Source of the DNA: Schistocephalus solidus
Taxonomy: Eukaryota; Platyhelminthes; Cestoda; Diphyllobothriidea; Diphyllobothriidae
Length of the DNA stretch: 64,000 nucleotides
Direction of reading: 5' to 3'
Assembly: GCA_017591395.1 (NCBI GenBank)
Contig: WEDG01000461.1
Location: forward strand, 72,501 to 136,500
In this document: piece by piece, positions 1-11,350 of the stretch
Layout of the letters: each line of letters starts with the position of its first letter
Position numbering within the stretch: position 1 is the stretch's first letter
Position numbers and translations under genes: made by a program
Notes under the pieces: model-generated
What the model was told of the DNA's origin: nothing
The model's database searches: none
What the model saw: only the letters and a program-made list of their open reading frames with translations

Positions 1-750
<750 letters not shown>

Positions 751-1149
751 GCGTCTACTTGCAGTGGCAATAATTCGTGACTTATCGCTCTCCTAAGTGC
801 AGGAAGAGTGTTTGGGCCGATCCGGGGTTCACCCTAGCTCGAGGCTACTCCGTGTGACATTCGCATCGACGTATTAAAGACAAGCTAACAGGCCGCAAAT
901 CGCCATTCGAGTAAAGTATGCTGAGAAGCAAATAAATGATCGTTTTTACTATTAAGCGGTTGACCTTTTTCCGCCGTGGCAGGAGGGTTTGGGTACTGCA
1001 GGCGTGTATACGTATTAGTCGGGTTGCCTTTCGAACTCTCGCTTGCATCGACATCTCCAAAACCTGACGGACAAAATATTAACAGACCTCACTCTTGTCG
1101 TCCTGATTTGCGAACTTTGCTCGGGGTTACAGTTGGAAGCATAGTGGCA

Positions 1150-1225
1150 GCACAGGTATTAGTTAAAAACCCATACGCGTGTTTCGGCGGTGTTCTGTCA
1201 CTGCTTAACACAGCGTTCCTGTGTG
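1150..1225 (-). repeat. Fragment of the 354-bp hammerhead-like repeat
   Basis: This stretch is a diverged copy of part of the tandem repeat at 33194-34225. It keeps the TATTAGTTAAAA.CCCA block and, on the minus strand, GCCGAAAC followed by ACGC, GTA and TGGG (about 1170-1187). That is the 3' half of the hammerhead-like fold. The 5' core (CUGANGA) is not visible, so this is a relic. Confidence 0.45.
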
Positions 1226-1312
1226 CTTTCTATTAGATACCCCACTTTATAAACTACTGTTTTGTTACAACGTGAAAATACGTACATCCTACATTACAGG
1301 TGGCCTGGCAAC

Positions 1313-1373
1313 AAATTCCAAGGGGATTTAGGGTTAAGGTTAGGATACGGAATTAGAAATTGCCTTGGAATTT
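1313..1373. repeat. Short element: 11-bp inverted repeats around a GGTTAG-rich core
   Basis: AAATTCCAAGG at 1313-1323 is perfectly inverted as CCTTGGAATTT at 1363-1373. The 39-bp core contains TTAGGGTTAAGGTTAGG. Similar GGTTAG-rich cores next to an AATTCC motif occur near 28020-28115 (minus orientation) and 59600-59715, so it is probably a small dispersed repeat family. Confidence 0.5.
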
Positions 1374-2491
1374 AGTACAGCGCCAAGTTCTGACGAAGTA
1401 TACCTGGTCCGGTGTCTAACACAAACTTTTAAAACATTTCGTAAACATCTATTTATAGTGAATTTCCATCTCTGTGGGTGTGCACTCCTCAGCTACGAGT
1501 AGTTAACGTCTATCCAGTCGACCACAGAATAGGCTTCGGATGAGCGTATTTCCTGATCTACTTGCTTTTGAAGAAAGCATGTGCCTTTATGTGGACTTTC
1601 CTCCCTGTCAACTCAACGCAAAACTGCAGTGCGCTTTGAAATCTTCAAGACAGTTAATTCAATTTCCGATGACGCTTGCCTACGGCATGCGTTTGTTTCT
1701 GACTCCGGTCGTCTTGTCCTTCCATCGGACAATGGTTGAGTCGAAGGAGGAGGACGCTACGCAAGTCTGCCTCACTATAGTCTAATTCACGTCCAAGTAA
1801 ACGCTGCTAGACTGAAGGTATGCACGCATATTCATCGTGTTGCCTTTCGAACTCCCGCTTTCACAGGCGGCTCCGAAACATGACAGATGAAATCCTTACA
1901 ATCTCTATATTGCCGTTTTGATTTGCAAACTTTGATGGGACGCGGAAATAGGTGTGCCGTCTTTAGAAGGCGTGCCTATGTCAGTGTCCAACACAAACTT
2001 TTAACTTATTTAGACAATGTCTTCTTGGAGTAGACTTCCGTCTGCATTCGTTGATAAACGCTCAGCGATCGCTAACGCAACTCATTCGTCCCGATCTGCG
2101 TTTGAGGCTCACTCTCGAGTCCCATTGATCCAACACTCTAACCATTGAGCCCCGGTCTCATTGACTTCCCTCTCTCCGGCATGAGCTCTTCAGCTATGAT
2201 TACGCAACGCCTATACAGCCGACGAAAGTGCTAAACAAATAGGTTTCTGATGAGCTCGTTTGCAGATCTGCTCGCTTGTGAAGAATGTGGATTTCCCTCC
2301 TTATTGACCGAACACAAAATTGAGGTGCCCGTTTAAATCTGCAGGACAAACCAGCGAAACTCTTGTCTTCGGCATGCGTCCTTGTCTAACTCCGATTGCC
2401 TTGACTTTGTAATTCCGTTGGTCCACTGTTGGGTCGGAGGAGGTAATGGGGTAGACGCTTGCAAATCTGCCTCATTATAATCTAATTTACG

Positions 2492-3018
2492 CTACCAGGG
2501 TCATCTCATAGGCTAATGATGGTTGAACTGTCACACACTGTGACGGGCTAATTTTGTCTGTGTCGTTAATGTTCAACTGCCTGTTTACATAGTTTCATTT
2601 AGCATCTGCATTCTTTTGGTCTGAAGGCCTTATAACAGGCTAATTCTATCAGAAAGACACCTATGCGGTCAACATTCTCGATCATATCCACAAGCTTGGT
2701 CGATGGTAAGCCCCTGAACCGAAGTTCAGAAAAAGTGACCACCTGAACGAAACAAACCCCGCCTTCCTCCTCGCCTTCATTTACTTTTGGATAACGGACT
2801 GGCAGACTGGTAGCGAAAACAACAGACTTGCTGATGGTTAATCTTAGACCGCATCCTCACTAGTAACGTCGCATATCGAACGGAGTATGGACACTGGTGT
2901 GTGTTCTGAGGTCAGACAGTCTGTCCTCGTGGCTGGACAAGCGCACGGGACATTGACCTTGCTGTGGCCTGGCCATGCAGGTGCCCGCTCTTGACACCCA
3001 CTTCCACTATCGTCCTCG
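2492..3018. other. Unassigned non-coding stretch
   Basis: No exon, RNA gene or known repeat was recognised between the old duplication and the TCC tract. Confidence 0.4.
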
Positions 3019-3175
3019 TTCCTCCTCCTCCTCCCTCCTCCTCCTCCTCCTCCTCCTCCTCCTCCTCCTCCCTCCTCCTCCTCCTCCTCCTCCTCCTCTC
3101 CTCCTCCTCCTCCTTCTCCTCCTCCTCCTCCTAATCCTCATCCTCATCCTCCTCTTCCTCCTCCTCCTCCTCGTC
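3019..3175. repeat. (TCC)n homopyrimidine microsatellite
   Basis: TCC triplets with occasional CCC, TCT and TTC interruptions, passing into TCA/TCT-rich triplets after 3130. The tract is a pure polypyrimidine run on the plus strand for more than 100 bp. Reading frames here (Leu/Pro or Arg/Gly runs) are artefacts. Confidence 0.97.
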
Positions 3176-3835
3176 TTATACTTCCAACTCATTTTCTTCC
3201 TGTCATGCACCTCTTATTCAATTTAATTTTCAGTTTAATCATTCCCTCTTCCTGCTATTCTTATCCCTTACCACTTATCATCCTCTAGTTTTGGTATTTT
3301 CGTCTCTGTCTGCAATTCTAATGTAGCTGAGGTATAGTAAAATGGAATTTAGTCAGTTTGGATGCCTTAACGTCTTGTTTTCTGCCGTCAGTCGGGTATT
3401 CTCATTGCCTTAAAGCAGCTATAAGCCTATGTTGCAAAGCCAGGATTATCATCCTCCGCACATATGATTCATGATCCCAAGATAACCGTGTGTGCATTTA
3501 AAATTGGGAACCGTCACTTTATCATACCGAATCCAGGGCGCTGTCCATAGGAGTGTGTGGAAATAAGTTCCCTGGAGCCAAGAAGCAAATTTTAGTGCCT
3601 TTCTCAGTAAACAGAAATCTATGAAGATATCCCTGAGACGTTTTGAAAACAGAGCTTTGTCTAATGCTGCATTTTTAGGTCAAACTGAAGGTCTCGGTAG
3701 ATTTGACGGCCGATATCAGAGGTGACTGATGATAGAAGCTCAGAGACGCTTTCCAGGAGGCAGCATTTGATACGATCGCTGGAACAATATGTGTATTAGT
3801 CCGATGCTTCGGATTCCCACTCGAACCGTCTGCCG
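3176..3835. other. Unassigned non-coding stretch
   Basis: No supported gene. Several short frames exist, but none has recognisable protein content or splice context. Confidence 0.4.
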
Positions 3836-3918
3836 CGGTCTCTGGTGCTGGATTCGACTGGGAATCCAAGACTTCAGGCGAATGAGCGTTTTGTTACAGT
3901 GATCGCACCTTAATCTTC
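3836..3918 (+). mobile_element. Penelope-like element tail fragment (hammerhead-like relic)
   Basis: It matches the 3' tails of the Penelope-like fragments at 6520-6600, 20975-21050 and 40010-40090. The order is GGTCTCTGGTGC, a stem-like GGATTC...GAATCC, AAGAC, TTCAGGCGAAT and finally CAGTGATCGCACC. The hammerhead core positions are mutated (CTGGTGC for CUGANGA, AAGAC for GAAAC), so it is a dead copy. Confidence 0.6.
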
Positions 3919-5199
3919 GTCTCCGACCCCCTTCAGTGTACGTCTACCGGTCTACTTTCTCCTGCAGAGCGGTGTGTACAATTCGAAAGAAAAGTCATCT
4001 ATTCAAAAGAGTATGTGAACATGGTTAGCTTGAGTTGGTCGTAGCTCGACTATGTTCCGCTTGGTTTACCTTGTGGACACAGTCCGTCAAGATAATACCA
4101 TGGGAACTTCCTCATTGGTTTACGGGTAGCGACGGTGGGGGTGGTTGCCATATCCGTCTAAAGACTCCTCCCTATGTGTGTACACGGAGCTTTCGATCTG
4201 CTGTCGCCACAACCTACACCCCCAGCCCCCTACGAGTGGTCAATTGCGTAGTCCGTTACCCCCCATCCTCTCCGTACGCGGGAAGATTAAAATAGCCCCG
4301 AGCTCACAATGACCGCCTGCCCTCTGAGGTGTTCCACCCTCCTGACAAGCCAATAGCGTCAGTAAACAGTGTCAACCTACCCTGTCCCACTCCTCTTTAT
4401 AGGTTTTCACCTCCCCAGACCGTAGCCGACCTTATTAAGCATTTCTGCGGTAGGCATAACAAACATAAAGGGAAAAATTCCAAGAATTCGATGTGGCAAG
4501 CAGACGTTTGCCTTCGGGAAATTCTCGTCAAACCAGTGCAATTTTTTGGTAACGGGGTCAATTACAACCTGTGGGTACAAAAAAGGAGAAAAGGAATACT
4601 ATTCAGGAGTAACATTTCCACCGCCGTGGGCAACAACGTGTCCCACGAGTTCGCGCAGCATCGGTGACTTGCGCGTGAAGTAGGTCAGAGAGACTGTCGC
4701 AGCGCCTACCACACTCATCTGCCGCACCCGCCAGGCTCCGATGAGCGCAAGACAACCGGAAGTGGGCTTGGACTATTTGGGTAATGATCGCCCCTGGGAC
4801 TGGGAAGACGGTTGGGAAGACCCGCGTCATTGGGGGGGAGGGAGGGAGATGGCGCGCAAAATTGCATGCAGTTAGCAGGTTACCTGACGTTTGACTATGG
4901 GAAATGCGAGATCTGTAGGCAGTTCTTCTCTGCACCCAGGCCTGCCTTGCTTACTCTGCTTGCAGTTGCTTCTGTTGTTGCTGCTACTAGAAGCCTCTTG
5001 ATCAATCAGAGAACTGGGAGATTTTTAGGCATGCTTTTGGATAGGCATACGTTAGTTCGACCGTCGTAGTCCGACGATATCCACCGTATGCTCCACAGAA
5101 GGGTGGTGCATGGACGGTTACTTGTGCGCAAATTAGTTTTCAGCTATAGTAGACTTGCACTGCATCTACCGCACTCTCTCTTCCCTTACCCGTCTGTGC
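3919..5199. other. Unassigned stretch with old repeat-like sequence
   Basis: No gene could be supported. Overlapping ORFs of 85-112 aa on both strands have no recognisable domains and look like chance frames in moderately GC-rich sequence. Confidence 0.35.
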
Positions 5200-5460
5200 C
5201 CGGCGTCAAGACATAGTCAAGACGACCGGAGGCTGGGTCGGGCGCAGGTGAGTCATATCCCACCATAGCCATAAATGGTAACAGTGGGTGGTGCAGCATG
5301 AGCCTGCACCTACGCGTGACCATGTTGGGTACGCGCATTCCCCGTTTGGCATTTGTTATGGGACCGCATCTGACGCACCCAAACTTTGTCCCCCGTGTTG
5401 GTACAGCCCATCTACCTCGCGGCCCGTTAAGGGGGCACAATAGGCACACGTAAGCGAGTA
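5200..5460. repeat. Dispersed GC-rich repeat family R3, copy 1
   Basis: This segment shares ordered blocks with 14620-14890 and partly with 25480-25645. The blocks include AGACCGGAGGC/GGGTCGGGC, GTGAGCCTGCACCTACGCGTG, CCCGTTTGGCATTT and CATCTACC..CGCG.CCCGTT. It is a dispersed non-coding repeat of unknown class, diverged between copies. Confidence 0.6.
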
Positions 5461-5834
5461 GATTCATACATAGGTGGTCTGAGCTGGCAACTTACAATTA
5501 CCTTCCTAGTGTGGACCTGGAACATAAGGACAAACTGCCAGCCCATAATGGTAGTTCCCAAGGGCAAAACGTTCGGAAAGGAGGGCGACTATGTTCGTCC
5601 AAGTGAACCTCTCAACTGATATTGAGACTCGCTTCTGTAAACAGCGACAGTGATGGGTGTCGGACACACCTTTTATCTCAAACGATGCCGTTACGGAGTC
5701 GTGCGGACACCATGAGACGGCTGTCCTGCCTACCGCAGGGCTTCGATGACCGTTTCATGACCACTTCACGGGACAAAGCCGTGCAAGGCCTCCTAGTCAG
5801 TGTGCCAAAGGCTGATAAACTGATCCCAGTGAAA
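5461..5834. other. Unassigned stretch next to Penelope fragment
   Basis: No gene recognised. The 78-aa frame at 5622-5858 overlaps the start of the neighbouring Penelope-like remnant and has no known domain. Confidence 0.35.
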
Positions 5835-6610
5835 ATGCGCCTCCCAGGAAGTAACTGAGGCCATCAGCCACTTTCAAGCACATGAATCTGAGGCAAACAT
5901 TAGGCGTCAGGTTATGAGGTCAAAAGATCCACTTCTATTGCAAGAAACATATGGATCTAGTGCAGTTGTGAACAAAGCAACTAAGTCAAATCAACTGAAG
6001 ACTGCTCCGGATGCGAAATGCCGACTATTTGGCAGGAATACGGAGAAATGACGCCAATTCTCAAGCCGCAGTTCATTTGATGAGCCCAGGCGCCACACAT
6101 TCAAAGTTCGATGAGGCCGAAATTGTCGGAAGAGGTTACAATCGGGTGAGCCGCGATTTGCTTGAGTCATGGTTTGCGTGTTCCCAGGTGAAATTATCTC
6201 CCCAACCCGTATTCGATACTGACACTTGGTTTGACTAAAGTTAGTAGCCATTCAGGAAGGGTACAGTCGAACATATTTTACCCCTCCAATGCCGGTGAGC
6301 CAGGTCAATGAGCCAACATCACGCCAAAATCCACCGTGAGTGACGAGATTTCAGGGGATAATGACCCGCACGCCGGCCATCAAAAAATCAGTGCACCAGA
6401 GGACAGTCTTCCCTCAATAAAGGTGGAGCTAGTAATTTTCATATGCATGCACTAGCATAGCAACTGCGTCCTAGAACTACTGTAACTCCCTGTGTACGAA
6501 TTTCCCATGTCTGATATTTTCTCTAACGACGGTTTCGAGCGTCAATCCGGAAAGTAGGCGAACAAACTTCTTGTCCCTGCGATCGCACCTAATTCTTCTC
6601 AATGTACCTA
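5835..6610 (+). mobile_element. Penelope-like element remnant: GIY-YIG C-terminus and 3' tail
   Basis: At DNA level it is colinear with the better preserved Penelope-like remnant at 39370-40090. It has the block GCGTCAGGT..TGAG.CCAAAGGACCC (about 5909), then CGGAGAAATGACGCCAATTCTCAAGCC (about 6043), which encodes the end of a GIY-YIG endonuclease domain (RRNDANSQA, then FDEAEI..RGYNRVSRDLLESWF at about 6110-6180). The C-terminal tail ACGCCGGCCATCAAA (about 6371) and the terminal non-coding tail ending in CTGCGATCGCACCTAATTCTTCTCAATG (about 6577-6605) follow. The N-terminal catalytic part of the domain is scrambled by stops and frameshifts, and nothing here is functional. PLEs encode a reverse transcriptase plus a GIY-YIG nuclease; only the end is left. 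Confidence 0.75.
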
Positions 6611-6664
6611 AGAGGTTTTAGGATATTTGAATAGTTCATTTGACGCAATTGGGAAATACTCAGC

Positions 6665-6748
6665 GGCCTCGGTGGGACTCGAACCAACGACAGCATGTGG
6701 AAGTCTTTAGTACAGCTAATGCTCTAGCCACTTGGGCTATGATGCCCC
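6665..6748 (-). repeat. SINE family A, tRNA-derived head (minus)
   Basis: On the minus strand the 84 nt reads GGGGCATCATAGCCCAAGTGG (A-box-like) and later GGTTCGAGTCC (B box), ending in ACCGAGGCC. The arms are imperfect and the middle is expanded, so this is a tRNA-derived SINE promoter region and not a functional tRNA. Other copies are at 6852, 16300, 27555 and 57508. Confidence 0.75.
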
Positions 6749-6834
6749 ATCGGGACAGTCAGTTTACTGTATCAAAATTGGTGGATTCCACGCGATGCAG
6801 AAGGCTTGGAGGGTAGGTTGAGAAAGTGTGATTA

Positions 6835-6965
6835 AACTCACGGCTCCCGGTGGGGATTCGTAGCTCAATTGGCTAGAGCGTTGGCTGTACTAAAGCCTTC
6901 CCCTGCTGTCTTTGGGTTCAAATTTCACCAAGCTCACCAAGTTTTTCCCAATTAGGTCAAACGAA
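6835..6965 (+). repeat. SINE family A, tRNA-derived copy (plus)
   Basis: A copy in the opposite orientation to the one at 6665-6748. CACGGCTCCCGGTGGGG leads into TCGTAGCTCAATTGGCTAGAGC (A box). GGGTTCAAATTTCACC (degenerate B box) and the family tail CCAAGTTTTTCCCAATTAGGTCAAA follow. It is diverged from copies 16300 and 27555. Confidence 0.7.
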
Positions 6966-8096
6966 TTCTTATCAGTGGCATTTTCCTCATGTAGGCCAGT
7001 CTTCCAACGCGGGAGAAGGAGACGTGGATGCAACCTCACTCGCGTCACTGGCATCTACTGGACTACGTCCCAATTTGGAAGCGTGAGCAGGTCGTGTCGC
7101 ACACACGCTGATGAGCTGTTCTATATCCGTCAGCCATTACACCCATCATCAGCTGGGTGACAGGCTGGTATAGTTGACTGATGCATGGGAGAGGGCGGGA
7201 GAGAGTGAGGTCACCAATGGAGAACCAAGTCCAACAACGAAGCAGCGTACTCCTCACTAATGATAAGTTTCACACCCTTGAATCTATCACGACGTTCTAA
7301 GAGTCCTGGCCTAGAAGGTTGCAGTTCGACGGGACACCTCGGTCACCACGGTCACTAGTGTGTTTATATGTGGTGACCGACTGTAAGAATGAGGTTCAAA
7401 ATCAATGGCTCCTCTTGAAACACGGGATTGATAGCACTCATGCATATCATGACCAAGTCGTTCCCCATCCTCCAGCCCGTAAAAGCCTGGTGCATCCTGC
7501 GGTGATCATGTCGTGTATGTCGTGTGTAGGCGGACTATTTAACCTTGTCATCCGCTGTCCGCGAGCCAACCTCTGACCGCCTTCGTGCCATGGGAGTTCA
7601 GTGGGTGAAGAGGGAGGGACTGTAGTAGATGCGGGAGTCTACCTTACTATAAATTAATTCCTGCGCAAGTCACCGGGGACACAACCACTTTGTCGGCATC
7701 GTCACTCCCAATGATCAAACTTTCAGTGTAGCCAGGACATTTTCGAGAACACTGTCAGGGCGTTAGCTGCTTTAAAGGTCTGTGAAATAGCTTGGAAGAA
7801 GCGTTTCTTTAGAACTTCACTCGGTGCTTCTCCCCAACGTGTAAACTTGCGGAGTATACTTTTATTTTCGATCATAAGTAAGGTAGATTTCGCCGGCTTG
7901 TTGAAAACGGTATTTTACCTAAATCAGTCAGGATACCGGTTCCCATCCTTCCAGATAACTAGTTCAGTTGTGTTTCTAGCTGAGCCATATAAAGCTGTTG
8001 ACGTTCCTTTATTTTTCTGGTCAGTTCTAGTTTTATGCAAAGCGGTTTTGTCTCGAACGGTGCCATGATTAATTCTGCTCCGAAGAACACACAACA
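6966..8096. other. Unassigned non-coding stretch
   Basis: No supported exon or RNA. Short frames on both strands lack recognisable content. Confidence 0.4.
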
Positions 8097-8269
8097 AGAA
8101 GAAGAAGAAGAAGAAGAAGAAGAAAAGAAGAAGAAGAAGAAGGAAGAGGAGGAGGAGGAGGAGGAGGAGGAAGAGGAGGAGGAGGAGGAGGAGGAGGAGG
8201 AGGAGGAGGAGGAGGAGGAGGAGGAGGAGGAGGAGGAGGAGGAGAAAGAGGAGAAAGAGGAGAAAGAGG
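8097..8269. repeat. (GAA)n/(GAG)n homopurine microsatellite
   Basis: A pure purine tract on the plus strand of about 170 bp: GAA triplets (8097-8140), then GGA/GAG triplets, then GGAGAAA units (to 8269). It gives a poly-Glu frame that I regard as an artefact. Confidence 0.97.
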
Positions 8270-8554
8270 TGAACCTATGGCTTCAGCGCGGACTCACCCA
8301 ATGGCGGCGTCCGATTTATAACGACAGTGAGGGGGCAATTACGCTGGTTTGTTGGGTTGAAGGCGTAAACTTCCCCAAACTGGTGTCTTCGTCGCAGTGC
8401 GGAGAGACAACACCTGAAACTGAATTCTTTCAACACATACAATAGTAGCCCAATTTCTTGAGGACTGAGAATAAGGATGACTCGTCTGCCCTCCTAAAAA
8501 GGTATGAGAACAGAAACCATCCCACCACAGGTGCCTTTGCATCAAACTTATGCG

Positions 8555-8700
8555 AAAACGGGGTTAGGTATATGGTTAGGTTTAGAGTTAAAGTTAGGGA
8601 CGCTTCTGGGGTTAGGGTTAAGGTTAGCTTTAGGGTCAAATCTGTGAGAAAGGTTTGCGTTAGTGTTTAGGGTATGCTTCTAGTTAAGATTAAACCTACA
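8555..8700 (+). repeat. GGTTAGGG-rich degenerate simple repeat
   Basis: Irregular GGTTAGG, GTTAGGG and GTTAAGG motifs, about ten in 140 bp, interspersed with other sequence. It resembles telomere-like low-complexity sequence but is not a regular (TTAGGG)n array. Related tracts lie near 1325, 28040 (minus), 53945 and 59640. Confidence 0.6.
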
Positions 8701-9513
8701 CTTTAGGTTTTTGTTAGAGCCGAAGAATATTTATCCTTCACGGCATTATGCGCAGGACACCATTTAGTACTTGGGGGGCATTTTTAGTCTCATATTCTGT
8801 TTAGGGGACCATATAAGCCACCCTTACCTCGCATGTGCGAATATCAGACTGGTCTCAGTTAGTAGACGACGGAGCGTTTTTCGACGAAGATAATCCCCGA
8901 AATAGGTGTGGTCTTTTACCTGACGATTAAGCAGTCTGGAATGTAAACGAATGTTTGACTTTCGAGTAAGGAAAAAGGGACACTGGTCGAATACCGGAAG
9001 CAGTTGCTTATTTTTTGAGCATTCGTACAGGTGTGGTAGTTCCGCGTCAGAAAAAAGAGCAATGCAAAACAAGCAACAGTATTAGGGGGTAGTGACCAAT
9101 CACTGATCTGTGTCACAGATCTGGCAAAGACTGCGCATGGCTTTGCATGTTGGCGTTAGATCAGTCGATTAATAGATTGCATACGCCATGCAGCCGTCAT
9201 ATATCCAGCATATCTGCGCGCTGGTCCGACAGCTAATGTACTTCGAACTTGACAACTTAGTGAAAGTTTCCTGCCTTCATACAAGGCTTCATTCACCTTT
9301 CGGATGGGACATTGAACCGTTGCGTCGGGAGGTTTGTGGGGATCCACCTAAGTGTCTACATATCTCAGGAAACCATCGATCTGAAAAGCCGCTCCAAGTG
9401 GCTGCTTTCCGTCCAGCTACGATTTCACTGTTTTTTTTACACATCACGAGGTCCATGTTTTACATGCTCTGGACTTGACAAAGATCGGGAGTGCTAAGTT
9501 GTGAAAGCGAAAT
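8701..9513. other. Unassigned non-coding stretch
   Basis: No gene or repeat family was recognised between the two simple-sequence tracts. Confidence 0.4.
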
Positions 9514-9627
9514 CTCCTCCTCCTCCTCCTCCTCCTCCTCCTCCTCCTCCTCCTCCTCCCTCCTCCCTCCTCCTCCCTCCTCCTCCTCCTCCTCCTCCCT
9601 CCTCCTCCTCCTCCCCTCCCTCCCTCA
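9514..9627. repeat. (TCC)n homopyrimidine microsatellite
   Basis: About 113 bp of TCC triplets with CCC interruptions. Poly-Pro, poly-Arg and poly-Gly frames across it are artefacts. Confidence 0.97.
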
Positions 9628-10969
9628 CCACCATCAGGAACGGCAACAACACAAAAAATAATATCTTTGATCGTATGGAACGTTCTCACTGGTATGGTGG
9701 ACAATTCACTAAATTCCACCCTGTTCAATGTCGTGAACAGTGGGCAATAGTCATAGGGACGAGGGATATCTTGTTGCAGGAATGGCAGATGTTACTAATT
9801 TTTTAATGGTAGCTAGTGAGCATCATCGCGCCTTGGGATTTTCATGCTGCGACGCCTTGGCTTGAGCATAAAAATAAAAACCCGCAACCCTGTAATTATC
9901 ACTCAGCGCGAGCTCATTTTTGCATATGATGCAATCCGAGGCACTCGCCACGCCGGATATGGTTGGGAAAACATCCTCGAAGCCACCAATGTGCCAAAGA
10001 TGCCTACTGATGAGCAGCAGTGAATATGAAGTAGTAACCTTTCCTTCCCCTCTTCTCGCAGAGCTCAGTTAATCACACGACCGTCGCAAATCCTCCCAAA
10101 ATCAGGCAGATCCCTTTCTATTTTCTGTGTCTGTGGCGTCCACCCAAAGTTCAAATGACGAATTGGGGTATTATGACTGAAAATAATGGGTTCACGCAAG
10201 CTGCTTCCTTCCAACTGTCACCTATCTTCGTTTTCTGTATGAATTTCATCTGCTGAGCTTTCACCCAGACCACAACCGTCACCACTCAAATTTGTACAAC
10301 CCTGCTAAATACCAGCATCTATCGTGATTACATGGCTATTCAGATCTTCCAATTTACCCCATGTGTGCAAGTAAACTGCTACGGGACTACTCAAAAATAG
10401 AATTTCTCTCTTTTGAAATGTTTTTGAAGCATGTCTTATGGGTGTTTTGTTAACACCCTTGCCATAAGGATGCTATTTTTTCCGGCTGTGTGATCGGATT
10501 CCATGTCCGCGTGGTGCCCATAGCATATCACAAGAAGTATTTGTTACTTTAGACACTTTGTGGACAATAAAATTAAACTTGAGAATGACATTCAACTCCT
10601 CATCGCACAGTCCCTATAACTAGTCCTTTAAAACCGGAATATTCCGTTAGGACACAAGTGAACTCTTAAAAAAAACACAATTTGTCTTTTGAAAAGCACG
10701 CGACAGGAAGTTTGTGATGTTTATTTTGTACAAAGTGGAAGTTCATGCACCTGAATATAAAAAAATTAACACTAAAGTGCACTGAACATCAGCAGTGTGC
10801 TTGACCATGTGGAATTTGCACAGATAATTTGAAAGATGCCCAGTCAACTGCCAACATACTACAGTAAATAAATGTGCTTGAGACTAGGTTCTCCGGTAAG
10901 CATTTTTGAAAACATTTTCATTTGAAAGTGCAGCAAAAACTTCTAATCAGTGTTTCATAAGTCATGGTA
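9628..10969. other. Unassigned stretch becoming AT-rich
   Basis: No gene or mobile element recognised. Base composition falls noticeably after about 10400, where a long AT-rich block begins. Confidence 0.4.
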
Positions 10970-11350
10970 TATATCGCACATTCTTTCGGTGACTACAGTG
11001 TGAGACTTATTTCATGCAAATTTTTTGAATGATTGATAATCAGTCGCAAACCGGCACTTACGCATATATGAAAGCTTTTCAATTATAATGACCGACCCGA
11101 TGCAAATTTAAAGCGTAAATGAAATTGTAAAATTAATATTACTTCGTTTAGAAATACCAACTTTTTAAAAAGGTGGCATATTCCGAAAACGTGCTAAATC
11201 GCTGTAACTGTGACTAATAAATTTAAATAGGATTTTCAGTTGAAATTGTACGCATGCCAACTGGTGTATATTAATAGAACTTTCCTTTTGCTAAATTTAT
11301 TTATTTAGATTTTTGATATTTGATTACAATTAGTGTCAGATCATCCTTGA
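10970..11350 (+). repeat. AT-rich dispersed repeat, copy 1
   Basis: It aligns in order with 52000-52370. Shared blocks are GAATGATTGA.AATCAGTC (about 11027/52053), AAAGCTTT.AA.TAATAATGA (about 11070/52097), CGAAAACGTGCTAA.TC.CTGTA (about 11186/52216), AATAAATTTAA.TA..ATTTTCA.TTGAAAT (about 11216/52243) and TTTTTGATATT.GAT (about 11310/52337). Identity is moderate. No coding potential. Confidence 0.7.

Larger units (their letters stand above)
1005..2491 (+). repeat. Diverged tandem duplication, two units of about 0.79 and 0.67 kb
   Basis: Segment 1005-1797 and segment 1820-2491 align along most of their length. Shared landmarks in the same order are a GTTGCCTTTCGAACT block (1022 and 1839), an ACACAAACTTTTAA block (about 1420 and 1990), a GGCATGCG block (about 1684 and 2373) and a TCTGCCTCA..ATA..TCTAATT..ACG end (about 1767 and 2466). 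Divergence is high, so the duplication is old. The first unit carries extra sequence around 1150-1390. No coding potential was recognised. Confidence 0.7.

Noticed and set aside
2235..2290. Hammerhead from CTGATGAGCTCG near 2237
   Set aside because: The downstream sequence is GTGAAGAATG, lacking GAAAC and a GUC triplet. The paralogous block at 1537 lacks the core too.
8555..8700. Telomere or interstitial telomeric array
   Set aside because: Motifs are irregular (GGTTAGG, GTTAAGG, GTTTAGGG) with interruptions, not a regular TTAGGG array.
10008..10035. Hammerhead core CTGATGA at about 10009
   Set aside because: No stem II followed by GAAAC and no pairing stem I were found.
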